This document shows positions 49,902 through 63,500 of a stretch of DNA of 64,000 nt, piece by piece. The stretch covers positions 22,640,865-22,704,864 of the forward strand of contig NC_083599.1 of assembly GCF_020882245.1 (NCBI RefSeq), written 5' to 3'. Every line of letters begins with the position of its first letter. Position 1 is the first letter of the stretch. The DNA comes from Rhopalosiphum padi. Lineage: Eukaryota > Arthropoda > Insecta > Hemiptera > Aphididae. Under the pieces are notes generated by a model. That model worked only from the letters and a program-made list of their open reading frames with translations, was not told where the DNA came from and searched no databases. The position numbers and the translations under genes were made by a program.

Positions 49902-50139
49902 CACAGACAAAAAAACAAACATAAATCAAATCAAATATATATTTATTGTTATTTAATATCAAGGTGTAAATATAATTAAAATATTATTAAAATATTATTA
50001 TTATTGGTGATCAATAATAAATTATATTTTAATAAGTGCGGGGGGGAAGGAAATACGGTTCGACCAACCACTGAGTGATTTTAAAATCGAATATATTTTT
50101 AGTACAGGGGCAATTTTATTAGGTTAGAAATCCTGTAAA

Positions 50140-51450
50140 GGCCGTGTGGGGCACACCAACCACGTAACAAATATCGCGTTCAAAAAATAGAAACGGTGTA
50201 ACGTGGTACGCGATACGACAGAGGACAGTGCACAATGGAGTGATGGTGGTACAGTTGTGTAATGATACGGTTATAAGATACTTACTTAGAAAATAATATA
50301 TTATTTAGAAAAAAAAAAAAAAAAAAAAACAAAAAAAAACTGCGCGGTAGCCCACGATTAATACGGACGTTGCGCAATACGCGGACGGCGGTGGCGAACT
50401 TTACACGGACGGGGGCCCGCGATACCGGTCTCGTCGGCGGGACGCACGAATACGTACTACGTTGAATTAGTTTCACGTACCACCGCCATCGTCGGCCGCA
50501 GCGCGACGTGACGCGGCCGATACAATATAGTGCTATTGTTATCTATGATTCTACAATAGTACAATGGTGCACTGATGCCGTTGTCTACGACACAGGTACG
50601 ACAACACAGGCGGTCGGGCGGATACCGCGTTCACGTTGGTATTTCGTTATTTCGTTTTCGTTGAATATCGTTCGCTGTTTTTCGCCGTCACGATACAAGT
50701 TTACGATCGCGCGCACTCACGCGGCTATCGGCGGCGGCGGCACAACCGCAAACGCGATGGCGCACATCCGCCGATTCGCGGTGTTTCGCTATTTCGCTAT
50801 TTCGAAATCCTAGCGCGCCAGAACCACCCCCCTCCCAAATTTCTTCTTCTCCGGAGGCGGGTCGCCCGGCTGGATATTTTTCAGTTATATTTATAGCACA
50901 GTGTCCCGGGTGGGCCGCTGCTGTTCGTTCGTACGCGCGTAACCCAATCGCCCAAAGTCCCCCCAATGCCGGTTCCGCCGGAACAATCGTCCACTGGTTT
51001 GCCAACTGTTCTGGGGCCCCACCATCCCCGGAAGCGACGAAACCATATTATTACTCTTTGTTTAGAGTAATTACGCTTTGTTTAGAGCAATATCTCTTTG
51101 TTTTCCTCGTCGGTTAGCGCCGTGAAGCCCCGCACCCCCCCGCGCTTAGATCGTCTGCCATATGCCGTGCCCAAAAATCGAGCTCGACACAATTGGAATT
51201 CCCTGGTAAACCGTGGACCGTGGTTCGTGAACGGTGCCGTGATTACGACGGCCAATCAGAATGCAATAAAATAAGCCGCGTTGGTGACCCCTGATTGACG
51301 GTCGATCCGCAGCCCTATCGTAGGGCGTGGGCAGTACCGCCAACGGTGCATACTATCAGCAGGCGCAGGCCATTGACCTACTAATTGCGTGCACGTTTCT
51401 TGCACGTTTGTACTTGGACGATATCGTTTATCAATTTATCGGTGCGTCAA
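50140..51450. promoter_or_regulatory. GC- and CpG-rich island, candidate promoter
   Basis: This is the most GC-rich stretch of the window, with CpG-dense runs (CGGCGGCGGCGG near 50730, GACGTGACGCGGCCG near 50507). On the minus strand a strong donor GTAAGTATC at 50285-50277 follows the island. This suggests a GC-rich untranslated first exon whose next exon could be the leader of the Cys-rich gene at 42806. A run of about 20 A and further A residues (50310-50338) would lie inside that exon, which weakens the model. Open frames across the island on both strands reflect GC content, not genes. Confidence 0.45.
51043..51102. repeat. Short direct repeat within the GC-rich island
   Basis: The unit TTACTCTTTGTTTAGAG recurs as TTACGCTTTGTTTAGAG, then partly as ATCTCTTTGTTTT. 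Period is about 23 bp. Confidence 0.7.
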
Positions 51451-51597
51451 TCGTTGGCACTGTTATGAAAAAATGCTCCTTACATAATACAAATATGTAT
51501 TCATAATATGAGGTCATTGAACCGTAGACGTATAGATATTTTATCGAATTCACACGGGGACGGTCGAAGTCGGTGTGGTCATAAATACTCGTAACTC

Positions 51598-51637
51598 TTA
51601 TGCAGTTATGCAGTTATGCAGTTATGCAGTTATGCCG
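51598..51637. repeat. (TTATGCAG)n minisatellite
   Basis: Four perfect copies of the octamer TTATGCAG and a fifth with one change (TTATGCCG). ATGCA cores resemble octamer-type factor sites, but no function is claimed. Confidence 0.9.
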
Positions 51638-52759
51638 ACAATAATGCAATGTTTATGAAATATCTCGATAGATAAGATACCTCTATACGGTACGATATAC
51701 ATTATAATATCGTATAAATTGCCATGTTGGCACAATAAAGTTGCCGATTTCGATAACACGGCGCAGTTGGCCATCTGGTCGTCTTACGTGTCAACGATTG
51801 AATTTGATGCGTTGTGAAGATTTGTCTCCCACTTGGAGTGTGTGGTGTGAAGCGAATAATAATAAAAAATAAAAACAATCGACCGCGATGGTTATTATCG
51901 CGATACAAGATAGATGAATTTTTTTCTATGTTAAACCGTGGTTGTTGTTATGGATGCCTATTAAATCATAAATATTTGAAGGTTAGGTTTTGCCATATGC
52001 CCATCATATCGCAGTACGACCAGGGGGCCAATTCTTTAAATCGTGTTATTATACTCACGATAAATTTTTTATCGCGTACAAATAAATATTTGGTAGTCTC
52101 GAAACGTGTAGTATGTTGTAGTATGAATTTAGTCATGACAAAATGTTATTTTAATATATTATTATTTTTAATATTTTTAATGTATTTATTTTGTCATGAA
52201 TTTAGCTGAACGAAAACCATCGTGAGTGGGTTATGATTACTTATGAACCAGTGACAAATTAATTATATCGAAGACTATATGAAATAATTATGATAAAAGA
52301 TAACAATACTTGTAGACATGTTTTACGTGTTTTGTAGTATTACCACGAATTAAAATATACTATTGTATTGTTATTCGTGAGTATTACCTTAATATATAAT
52401 TAATCATCTATATTTCTCATTAATTAATATTTTATTTACTATTTAGTTCATTGTTTAACGTTAAAGTATTTTTTAAGTATTCTGAATACATTTTTAAAGT
52501 ATTTTTAACAAAATTTAAATACTATAAAGAAATCAGTTTAAAAATTCCTTATAAAAATAAATAGTACAATTTTAAATATTAAAAAAAATCGGATAAAAAT
52601 TTTGAAAAATATTGACTTTATAAAAGAACATAATATTTTAACTGTTTTGGCAAACAAGTAATCTCTAAAAATCTTCAGAAATTAAAATTGATTGTAATTT
52701 TTTTTTAATTTACAGTATTAGGTAGGTAGTTACGGTTTAGATATGTAGATTTGAAAAAA

Positions 52760-52915
52760 AAAAATACTTATATTTGTATTCAAATACTTTATGAGTATTC
52801 GTAAAATACATTATTTTAAAAGTATTTATAATACTTTTTCATGCGAATACTAGTATTGTATTTTAATACTTTTTTAAAAGTATTTTTTACAAGACTGGTT
52901 ATATAGTAGATTACT
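52760..52915. mobile_element. MITE end with AAGTATTT subterminal motifs
   Basis: Multiple AAGTATT/AATACTT motifs in both orientations end in TTTTTTACAAGACTGG. Such arrays are typical of hAT-type element ends. Similar motifs at 52460-52530 may be the other side, but I could not locate the left terminus. Confidence 0.4.
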
Positions 52916-53642
52916 AGATTATTAACAAAATAAAATCATGTGGATCCTTTCACATTATCCGATCGATTATTCGTAAAAACTTTTAGACTAACTAAGGATC
53001 TATATTATTATCGTTAAATTACACAACTGCGAATACACCACTGAGACTCGGGTGCGACAGACTCGCCAAATTTTCTTGGATACTATGACGTTGTACGACT
53101 GGCTACTTTTGTAGGCGACCGTGGTAAGGTATTTTTCAGACTATCAGTATTCTTGTCCGTATGATAATTATATTTATATAATATTAAATAATGTTGCAGA
53201 GTTTTATAGATATTATATATAAATGTTATAGATTAGTAGCTCTGCAGATTACAAGACCAATAGAAAAGTTTGTCAACGGCGAACGATAAAAATTTTGGGT
53301 AGGAACTATTATTTAAAGGATTATTTATATTGATTTATAAGTTTCCCAAGGCCATTTAGTCGATATTTTACAGTTACACCTAAGATATATGTAACGTCAT
53401 TATTTATATTATATTATTCGTGTGAATTTGCCACAACTGAGAAACACGTCGAATTGATGACCTAGTAAGGATACGTAGTTGGTATAGAAAACTGGTAAGT
53501 CCGTGTTTAATAATAATTAAATTTACAATTAACTAACACCAGTAACATTGAAGTTAGTCGGTTAATCGTGATAATTTCGAAGTGAAATCTATACGTAATG
53601 CACATTATGTGTACAGACGGTGTGTAGTTTGTTTAAGGTTTA

Positions 53643-53645
<3 letters not shown>

Positions 53646-53697
<52 letters not shown>
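53646..53697. repeat. (CA)n microsatellite
   Basis: About 26 uninterrupted CA units. Confidence 0.97.
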
Positions 53698-53699
<2 letters not shown>

Positions 53700-54651
53700 C
53701 ACATGAAAACATATTTTGTTTTTTAGACTAAAAGATGTACAAAATCGTGCACGACGCACCCAATTGTCAGACTTGCTTCATGGTTGAGTGAACCTTGGCT
53801 TTGTGATTTGTGGCGCTCTCACGCGGCGAAGTTGTAGTTACTTTAATGACGCCACGTTCTCAATTGCCCAGCATTCAGTAATAATACTAGACAAAGCGTT
53901 TAAAAAAATGTAGGTATTAACTTGTCTCAATTTCTCATTTTAGCCCATTATATAAGTGGTTCACTGGTACCCAATACTGTGTATGAAGGTGTTCTATGTG
54001 ACCCAATACAAATTTCTAAAATATAATAAAATATTTTTTTATGGGGCAAAGTAGATAACCTTTCCACTGTAAAGTAGGTATGCGACTACTGCAAAAAGTA
54101 ATTTAAATGTAATATATGTTAAATGATAAATCATTGCATTTATGAAAAACGATTCTGATCAAAGATGGTCCATTAGCCTATATTACTATAAGTATATTAT
54201 TGTATGATATAATTAATTTGATATCAGTGATTTATTTTACTATTACTGTAGGTTGAATTGGATTTTGCTAAAAAAACATGCATTTATGATGATTTGTTTT
54301 AATTATTATAATACCTAGACACCTAGTATATATTAATTATTAGATCTTATGTTTGGGTCAGTACCGAAATATCGTAGAACCACAAAATATAGAGAAGATG
54401 AGGCGACAACGCTTGTACAAATTTGTAATACAAATACCTCGGTGCAGGTAGCGCCACTATTCGCCCGGCGGCTGGTTTTTATATTGTGAAGAGGTAGGTA
54501 CACTGTTTTTAATATAAAATATTAAAAATGTCTATACGTTTTTGTTGTTTTTGATAATATTACTTAAAAATTAAAAACAGTAGCCAAGTAAGGATTATTT
54601 TTTTTATGTAATTATTTTATTAAATTAAGAAAGTTTTATTATACTATATTT

Positions 54652-54902
54652 TAACAACTTTTGTCGTAGTTAAATATTTCCGAAGACCTGTCAAAATTGT
54701 AGGGATTGCATTTGTTTTTAAAATCGGAGTATCTAGTCCTTTGTAGCTTTTCTGCAACTTCAGTAATATTGAACTCATTACTCATCATATTTAATAATAA
54801 TATTGGCCTCAAAGTGTAATGCACAAACATAATCTTTTTCACTTAACAATTTATCATCATGTGGTATATGTTTGTTCCAAACCTCCAGAGATTGATTATC
54901 CT
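54652..54902 (-). pseudogene. THAP-domain fragment, frameshifted
   Basis: On the minus strand an AG acceptor-like site is followed by DNQSLEVWNKHIPHDDKLL and DYVCALHFEANIIIKYDE. This is the second half of a THAP C2CH zinc finger: the invariant W, the IP motif and C-A-L-HF are all visible. After a stop and frame change, ILKTNAIPTIL follows, equivalent to the AVPTIF motif that ends THAP domains. The first Cys pair and any transposase body were not found. THAP domains occur in P-element-type transposases and in host factors. The break makes this most likely a transposase remnant. Confidence 0.65.
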
Positions 54903-55998
54903 AAAGTAAAATTAAATATTTTTATAACTTTATTGTAATATCTTTTTTTATTAATTTTCACTTGTATTACTTAATCATTTATCTTTTTTTACTATTTTAA
55001 CTATGGTGCTTTGTATATTGTAAATATATTGTGTACAAAACCAATTTATTTGTTTTTATTTGATAGTACACAGTGTAAACTTTTTTTGAACATATAATAT
55101 TGAATTATACAATGAATATACATTTTATAAATAAATTTGTACAATATGGCTACATATGTCATGTAATATTATTACAATTTTTACATAATAATTGGTACTT
55201 ACATGATTCCAAAACATTGGTTTATTTTAATAATCTATACAATATAAGTGTATAACATCAAATATATTATATTGGCATACAGATTATTGTCATTTGAACA
55301 ACAATTAATACACTTAAATAAAATTTAAATGTAAATCTCCGTTACGACTCGTATAAAAGTCGGCCCTTGTGCCTTGTGCAAATGGTTGCGTACTCTGGTG
55401 ATAAATGTTGAACTACCAAACTGTATTTTAAGGTGTGTCACCTTATCTTCTCTAAATCGTGCGTAGAACGATATGAATATTATGTTCATGTTAAACATAC
55501 AGACAATAGTATACAATTTAATTAATTTGTGACATAATGTTTAAAAAATATTATAATAATATACGCGTATAAATTTAAAGTAGGTACTCATAAAAAATAT
55601 TTTTGAATTACAAAAATATAACTAAAATCGTTATTATTTGTTTAAATATTCATATCTATTTAGGTATCTAATTTCGTTTAAATTAAAACCTAAAATTGTT
55701 TGTAATGGCTTATATTTTTTGGTACTAGTATAAAATATTAATGAGGAACCTTAATTTTTCAATTATTAGCTACAAAAATTGGACATTTTATACATTTTGA
55801 AATACAAACTGATTTGAAAATTCCAAATGCTTATAAACAAAAATCGTGACTATTGTCGACTGTTGTTAATATTTTCATATGGCTACAAGTGCTGGGAATT
55901 TTTAATTTTGATTCCCTAACTAAACGTTTTTACTTTTTACCGAGAAAAATATTAAAATTAAAATCAAAGTATTTTTCCATAAATCTTTATATACGTAT

Positions 55999-56030
<32 letters not shown>

Positions 56031-57239
56031 AAAAAAAATCACGTTATCATTATTATAACAATACATTCATTGATCAATTCAGAATCTAAAATGTAAAATT
56101 ATTATTATATTATTTAAAAAAAAATAAAAAACTAGTCAAATATCTACGTACAGAGAAATAATTAATGATATATTGATATACCTATAGGTTCATAATGATA
56201 TATTAACAAAATTAATTGGGATAATATTATTCCTACATATCTATTTGTGATTATTTATAATTTTGTATTTGTTGGCCCGGTTGAAGACGCTTGAAGAATT
56301 ATTGGTTTATTGCTTACCAAAGTAAAAAATCTGGGTGTCACTTCAGTAGGTTGTAGGTACTTACCTAAGCCTAACTACATTAATAATATTTTACGGATTT
56401 ATCAATACGTTGTTGCCATTATATAGGCTGAGCCGCAATATAAGTTTAAACGCATTTGATATCTACTGCACAATAAATGTTCCTACTTTCGGGCACTTTC
56501 CTAGTAAGAACTTTATACTGAAAATCACTACAGGTAGATATGAAAGAACAAAAATTAAATAAATAAATAATACTTAAATATCTAAGTAATTATGTAAAAG
56601 TATTAAAAAGAAAGATTTAAGATAAAATTGATACTATATGCAATATGCACATTCAAAATCTAAAATATGTAAAATAATATTATTTAAAATTCAATATAAC
56701 TAATTATTTTTTAGTAAGGTGGATAGCCTAGGTATTTAATAGTGTATAGGTAAATCTAAACACTAGATAGACAAATATAAATAGTAGTAAATTAAAAATA
56801 TTATTTTTTATAAAATTAACTATGATATTAATGAAGTATAGTAGAAAACTTATTAGACTGGCTGAACAATAAAAATAATACTTTGTCGTTATAAAGCTAT
56901 GACAAAAATATGGCATATTATCAGTTGTTTTTATAGGCCAAACATTCATTAGCAAACATTTTAGACTTTTTGCTAGTTTGCACAAAATTTTGAAAATAAA
57001 AAATATCTATATTTTAAATAATTGAGTAAAAAATATATATCAATAATAAAAAAAAACATAAATACTTTTAGCTTTACGTTAAATATCAATAAAAATATTT
57101 AAAAATTAATTTTTTTTTTAGTTTAGTGAAATTAGTTAAACTAAATGCATTTAAAATTTTTATTTTTAATATCATTTTATCGATTTATAGCTCTCTAAGA
57201 TTTTTTAAGAAGATGACATATTTGCATGTATTGCTCCAT

Positions 57240-57422
57240 CAGGCGGCTTTAGTTGTTACCCTTGGGGGGGGGGGAATATTTTTTTTACATTTATGTTATA
57301 CAAATTATACATAATTAAATCAATGAAAATATTTTACAAAATAAAGAGTAAGATGTTTTTTTTTTTTTTTTTTTGGGGGGGGGAGCATGGCCTCTATGGC
57401 TCTTCCCTAAAAGCCGCTCCTG
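57240..57422. mobile_element. Small MITE with homopolymer-rich interior
   Basis: Left CAGGCGGCTTTAG and right CTAAAAGCCGCTCCTG are inverted complements with one or two mismatches. G-runs occur at 57265-57274 and 57376-57383. Confidence 0.6.
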
Positions 57423-57618
57423 TTACAAATGTACAAGCTTTAAGTAGCAAAAATTTTGTGTTCTTTTTATTATTTATAGCCGTATAGGTACTAAACGTCA
57501 ATATTTTTTTATCATTTGCTTAATTTTATTACGTTGTTGCAACCGATGGTTTAGGAGGGTACATTAATGTATTCATTAATGCTTACTAAAATTTAGTGTA
57601 ATTCCTCTAATCTCTAAA

Positions 57619-58097
57619 TTAAGAGGACTTTGTACCTGCACGTGTTACCTCTTATTATAATATACCAATATTTATGTTCAGCAGTTTCAATTTTGTGTTG
57701 TAACCTTAAATACTGTGTATTGACTTATTATCAACTTTAAAGGTATAAATATTATCTATGTTGAATTGATGGTTTTTTATAGTATATTAATTTTAAAACG
57801 AGTTATGTGCATTTTTAAATATTAATATTTTACATAGGTAGTAAAAATTGTTTAAGAATTAAAATATCGTATAAAACCAATGAGAGAACACAGTGTTAGA
57901 TAATGTTCTTATATTTAAATATGATAATAGGTTTATATGGCAATATACTTGCATTTACACTCTAATATATAAAATGTTATTGCTTACAACATACAATTGG
58001 AACATTTGGAACTACCGAGTATCGGAGTATGTATCTACATTTTGGTAGGTAATGCATTAATAAGACGGACACAACACTTGCAAGCATGAAGTCTTCA
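57619..58097. mobile_element. Family A MITE (copy 3, most diverged)
   Basis: The left end TTAAGAGGACTTTGTACCTG and GTTCAGCAGTTTCAATTTTG match the family termini. The right end AATAAGACGGACACAACACTTG matches the complementary arm, but its final TTAA is lost. The arms are far less similar to each other than in copies 1 and 2. Confidence 0.6.
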
Positions 58098-58243
58098 TAT
58101 AAAGTCATCCAATTTGTTGTCTTTATTTCTTTAGATTTTAAATTCCGTAATTATTGCATAAAAATATTTATTCTTATTATTCTTAAGTATGTTTTTTAAA
58201 ACAGAACAATAAAAATAATAAAATAATTGAAACATTAATAATA

Positions 58244-58720
58244 CAGCGTGATTCTTTTATCAAACGATCCTAATTATTTAAAAAAATATAAACGTTTTTG
58301 AAAATATTTTTCTTACATAACTTGAAGTGAATAATAAACAATGTTTTTCTAAAAAATATATATTTTACTATTTTTGATTATAATTTTTTAAGTATTTTTA
58401 ATGACAACATGAAATTTTAATAGCGTATTCCTAAGCGGAATATTTCGATGCATAACAATTGAAATTTGAACGAGTAGTTTTTGAGTTATAGGCATTTAAA
58501 GTTAATATTAGCGGAGTAGTGTACCGGCTTTTGTAATGTAGCCTTTTGTCATTCACCAATATTTATTCGTCAAAACTTCAAATGCTTGTACCTCAAAAAC
58601 CTAAAAAATGATAACCATATAAAATAGTTGACTTCAGATTGAGTATGAATAATATTTTCAAAAATGTTTATAGTTTTTGAAATAATGAGTGTTGTAAGTT
58701 GTTTGATAAAAGAATCACTG
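58244..58720. mobile_element. Family B MITE flanked by TA
   Basis: The ends CAGCGTGATTCTTTTATCAAA and TTTGATAAAAGAATCACTG are inverted complements with one mismatch. TA lies directly outside both ends (58242-58243 and 58721-58722), as expected of Tc1/mariner-type insertion. The 477 bp are non-coding. Confidence 0.85.
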
Positions 58721-60163
58721 TATTTTCTTTGAGATTTACATTTTATATATTAATTTTCTTAATATCTACACATATTACACCTATATAAAATAGAACTAAA
58801 ACTAAACAAATATGTGGAGTAATGAGATGATTGAACAAATTTAACTAAGTATAGGTACGTTTTATTCAAACTAAAAAATATCTAATAAAATTAAAATGAC
58901 CCAAATCTTTTAAGCCTTTTAAAAACGAATGAAAAATAATTGTTATGACTGTAGAAACCTTTTTAAATTGCTGTAGAATATTTTACCACATTTTTAAGCT
59001 TTAATATTGGGAAAAATCAGTGGCACCGAAGTGTTAAAATATTATGACATTGTACATCAATCAAAAGGTCCCCGCCATCCTTCAAATTTAAATTATTATC
59101 TGGCGCAGGGGTTATATAACAATTATTTATTAATTTATCTGTATGGATTAGACACCTGGGTCTCAGCATAGGGTCATTTTGGAAATGCCAAAAATTAAAA
59201 CGTCGATTAGTGCTTGTCTATGTCTACTATATTTGTAATTTTTAAGGATATTTTTTGTTATTTTGAGTTTTTTTTAAGCTAAATGCATATAGAATTTTAT
59301 AGTAAAATAGACTATAGAGTACAATTAAAAAAAAAATTTATTTTTATTAATTTAAAACAAATATTTGTAACTTTTTTAGGTCATTTTTTAATGTTTTTAA
59401 GATCATCAACTTCCGAGCCCTAGTTAAAAATATAAAAATTTAACAATTAAGCTTTTTTTTGTATTTTGATCAAAATTTAATACAACTAAAACCAATGTAT
59501 TGTAATAACTAATGTTGTAAAGGCTAACATTTAGATATATACTCAATAAAATTTAAATGTTAGGATGAACTATCTTTTGATCATAATGTGACTTCTTAAA
59601 AATATTTAAAAAATTGAGATAATTAGCTGAGTAGCTGAGTAGTAGTAGATATAGAAAATGATTGTTGTTGTATTTCCTAATATTTCAGTATAAACAACCA
59701 TAGGTTAAGTAACAAATAAATATAGAAAGGAGGTATTCTGTGTTATACGATTTCATTTTATCTTTTTTTATTACTATTCTCATTTAAGTACACAAATAAT
59801 CAATTTATAAATATCACTAAAATTGATGTAAACATTTGGAAAGTACAAAAATAATACAGTAAAATTAAGACAAAATTGCAAAATTTTTATAAAAAATCAT
59901 AAACAAGTTTGTATTAGCATAAAATGGATTTTTGGCTTATAAACAATAAGTTTAATAATAAAAAAAAAATGTAAATGCAATAATTTCTAAGTCCTAGTTA
60001 TCATATAAAACATTAATTATTTCATGAAAGTAAATTATAAATTTAATGTAAATAACATTATTATTTACATTATATATTTTTATAATATAATATTCTGTTG
60101 TTTCCAATAAATGTATGAATATATCAAAGAATAAATTAGAGTTTATAATATTTGTCGATAGCC

Positions 60164-60229
60164 AGGGCACGAAACTTTAAAGAAGCAATGAAATATTTAT
60201 ATATATGCAAATGTATTAAATTCCGAGTC
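60164..60229. mobile_element. Very short hAT-like remnant
   Basis: Left CAGGGCACGAAACTT and right AAATTCCGAGTCCTG are imperfect inverted complements only about 66 bp apart, as if nearly the whole interior were deleted. No target duplication is visible. Confidence 0.4.
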
Positions 60230-60555
60230 CTGTTAATAACTATTATTATAGATACATTAATATATTAAAAGTAATAAAAGCATATATATATAATGTAATA
60301 TATTAAGATATATGTTAAGTTATTTAATATAAATTATGTTTATAATATAATAGTTTGGTCAATAATTAAATCATATACATACTACTCAAATATATCTAAA
60401 GCTATAAATTATAATTTAATAAATAAAACAAACGTGAAAATTATGCAAGAAAATAAGATATAAAACTAATATAATATATTATATTATAATAAGCTGAACG
60501 AAAAACGCCTATTAGCAAATATTCATTGGATCCAATGATAACGGCCATTTGCTGT

Positions 60556-63500
60556 TTAACAATTGTTATTAAGACTTGATATGTATTTTAACAGGCTCAT
60601 ACGAGGTGGTTTAAAATCATCAAAACGACTGTTGCGTACTTGTACAATTTTCTGGGCACGTCGACCACGGCTATTTACACCTGAAAATAAATAAAATATA
60701 AAAATGAAGTATATTCAATTTAATATTTTTTAGCCCTCATTAAATTGTAGGGTAAGCTTAAATCATGTTGATGTTTGAATTTTAGATTTTTGTTATTTAC
60801 TCATGGCATCCAAAGAATAGTAACGGACAATACTATGCAGCAGCATTCTGTTGTAACTTGGCAATGGTGCTGATGTGTAAATGCCTTTTGGTACAAGCGA
60901 AAAATATCGTACAACCTCGGTTTCCAGATGATCTATAGCAGCCTGAAGAACAATAAAAATATGTAAAACAATAAATATGGCGCTCCAAGTATTCAATAAA
61001 GATACCTATTTTTTATTAACATTTATTTAAACAACATAATGAGTTTTTCATGAATTTATTTATAAAACTTAAACCCATCAATATTTTATTTTTGACGGAC
61101 ATTTTAAATATATTTTTTTTATTTTCACAAATATGTTATTAATTTGTACTATTAAATTGCAAAGTGATTGATATAATGTATAGTAAAAATAAAATCCATC
61201 ATTGATAATTGGTATTAGTCACCAATATCTTGTAGGTACTTTGAACCAGTTTCAAACCATCACTCTATTTTGGAAATCAAAATTTGGTGCCCAAAGTGTT
61301 TGCTCCTCAGTCCTTTGAACCTCTTTTTAAATAAGCTATTATTATTAGAATAACTTAAAAGTAGTGATATGCATAATCAAGAGACCAAATAAAGCCTATT
61401 CAATTGGTAAGAAATATAAATTATTTGTTAAGATGAATCAAAACCATTGTATGGCAAGATGAGACAAGTATAGTGAGTAGAGGTCGTTTTATAGTTGTTT
61501 GTGCAGTGTTGAATACGGGTTTATGGTCAAATTTGAAATACGTTTCCAGTAATAATACCAATATTACTACTGGAAACGTATCCGAATCTCAACTCTACCA
61601 CAACCAAATTAACTGTAAAGTATTTAAATTTTGGTTCGCCCAAATGTTGAACCAATCAGAAGATTCTTCTGTTATTGTTATTTACAGTTTATGAATTCAA
61701 AAGAAAATTTTCTAAAACGACACATCAGAAAATCAGATGTTCAGAATTTGATGGTTAAAAAAAAAAAAAATATATGAATTGACATTGGAAATGGATCACA
61801 AAGTTACTCGACTTTTACCACATTATTGCTAATACAACTTAATCGAGTTAATATGGGCTAAAGTTAAAGATTATGTAGCTAATGAAAATAATACTTATAA
61901 AATGTTAGATTTAATACAACTAACATACCAAATGTTGGATTGTATTAATCAAAACGATTAAGAAGTGTGTAAAACATACCGAAACAATACAAGCTAAGGA
62001 CAATGAGAAAGAAATTAAAAAAAATAGTTTGTTGGAACTAATCTTTTGGATTGTATTGCCAGACAATAAGGCTGAAATGATTTAATAATTACTAACGTCT
62101 AATATTTGTTTTCAATACGACATCACCACTTCTCGTGGCATCGACTATAACAGATAAATCAATTTTTAAGATATTTAGTAAATACAAATTATATTAATTA
62201 TAATTACTTTAAAATGAAAAAAAAACAAAATACACACAAAAATAAATATCAAGACTTAAACATTGTACTAAATATTTATTTATATTAATCGATTTTGTAA
62301 TTAAATTATATTAATTTTAATTTATAAGTTCTGATTATATATTTATCAATAACCTATTATGAATATGAATTAGAGCCAACTTACAAAAGGTAAACTTTTC
62401 TGTTTGAAGAGGGATTTTTGTGATGTAGTCAGATTTTTAAATGCCAAATCTGGGCGAATGCTTCGTTTTGACTTTTTTTCAGCATGATTTTCGGCAGCAG
62501 AACCTTTATTACGTTTTGTTAGTACAAGCTCATCATTTCCTTCAATAAATGATTCTTTCAACTAAAATAAATACATAAGGTCAAATTAGTAATAACATAA
62601 TATATTAAAAGTCAATTTATATTGTGTTTGGATAATGGAAAACTCTGTCTAGTGTATTTTACTTAAACAGTAACACAAAATGTTTTAGATTAAAATGGGA
62701 TTTTTTTTAGGAAGATGAATGATACTAAAATACATATTCTGGGCCAACTTTTAAAAATTGTTTACTCATTTGGTGTTTTTAAAATATATATAACAATATT
62801 AAATATATATTATTATGTACCAAATTAAAATTATTGATGAATTAATTTTTAGCAAATTAAAGTTTAAACAAGCATGGATTTTTCTTAATTTTTCAAAAAA
62901 ATTAAAATATCTTTATTTTGTTATACTTAATTATTTTTTACAAAAAATAAAAATAAAATTTCTTTACGTTCTAGCCAATGTTTTAACAAAAAATTGATGT
63001 AAGTCAATCAATTTTTGGTGTAAAAAAGTTAGGCTTGAAGAATGTAAAGCTATATTATTTAGTAATAATAATGTTGTTGTTGAAAATAATAAGTTTTTTC
63101 TATATATGCCATACGCACAACAAACAAGTAAATATTTTTAAAATTGAATCATGATCTGTATTTACTCGTAAGTACTTATCCTCTAATAAAAAATAATATA
63201 TAATTAAAAATGCATACATACTAAGATGAATTGTACAAGAATATATAAAATGTGTATTATTGTTTTTGTTATAACAAATAGAACCATCATTTAGATTTTT
63301 TTTTTCTATCCATAAAAACTTGACAACTCAACTTTATTTATTAAGATTATGAGGAAGGATATTTATTTTTAATTAAAGAAACTATTTAAAAGTAGTTGAC
63401 CACTAGTTGGCTAGTGGATACAGTTAAAACTAACTTAAAAGCTGCTGCTATAACTTGACTACTTAATTAAAGATAAACACTATAATTTTAAATTATTCTT

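Larger units (their letters stand above)
42807..60555. other. 17.7 kb gap without recognised genes
   Basis: This stretch holds the MITEs, microsatellites, GC-rich island and THAP fragment listed separately. The parts 44720-48000, 48680-49850, 51650-53640, 55000-57230 and 58740-60150 are AT-rich with nothing I can support beyond weak transposon ends (for example CCGAGCCCTAG near 59417). If the donor at 50285 is real, 42809-50285 is the first intron of the Cys-rich gene. Confidence 0.6.

Noticed and set aside
50508..51343. Overlapping open frames on both strands in the GC-rich island
   Set aside because: High GC content removes stops. Arg/Ala/Pro-rich translations have no family resemblance and overlap each other on both strands.
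53646..53697. Regular short repeat considered as a CRISPR-like array
   Set aside because: It is a dinucleotide microsatellite without spacers, in eukaryotic DNA.
55325..55516. Minus-strand frame with FREDKVTHLKIQFGSSTFITRV
   Set aside because: Looks somewhat protein-like, but I recognise no family and see no splice partners.
56728..56985. Minus-strand frame beginning MCKLAKSLKCLLMNVWPIKT
   Set aside because: A possible transposase scrap, but no diagnostic motif. The rest is AT-rich hydrophobic sequence.
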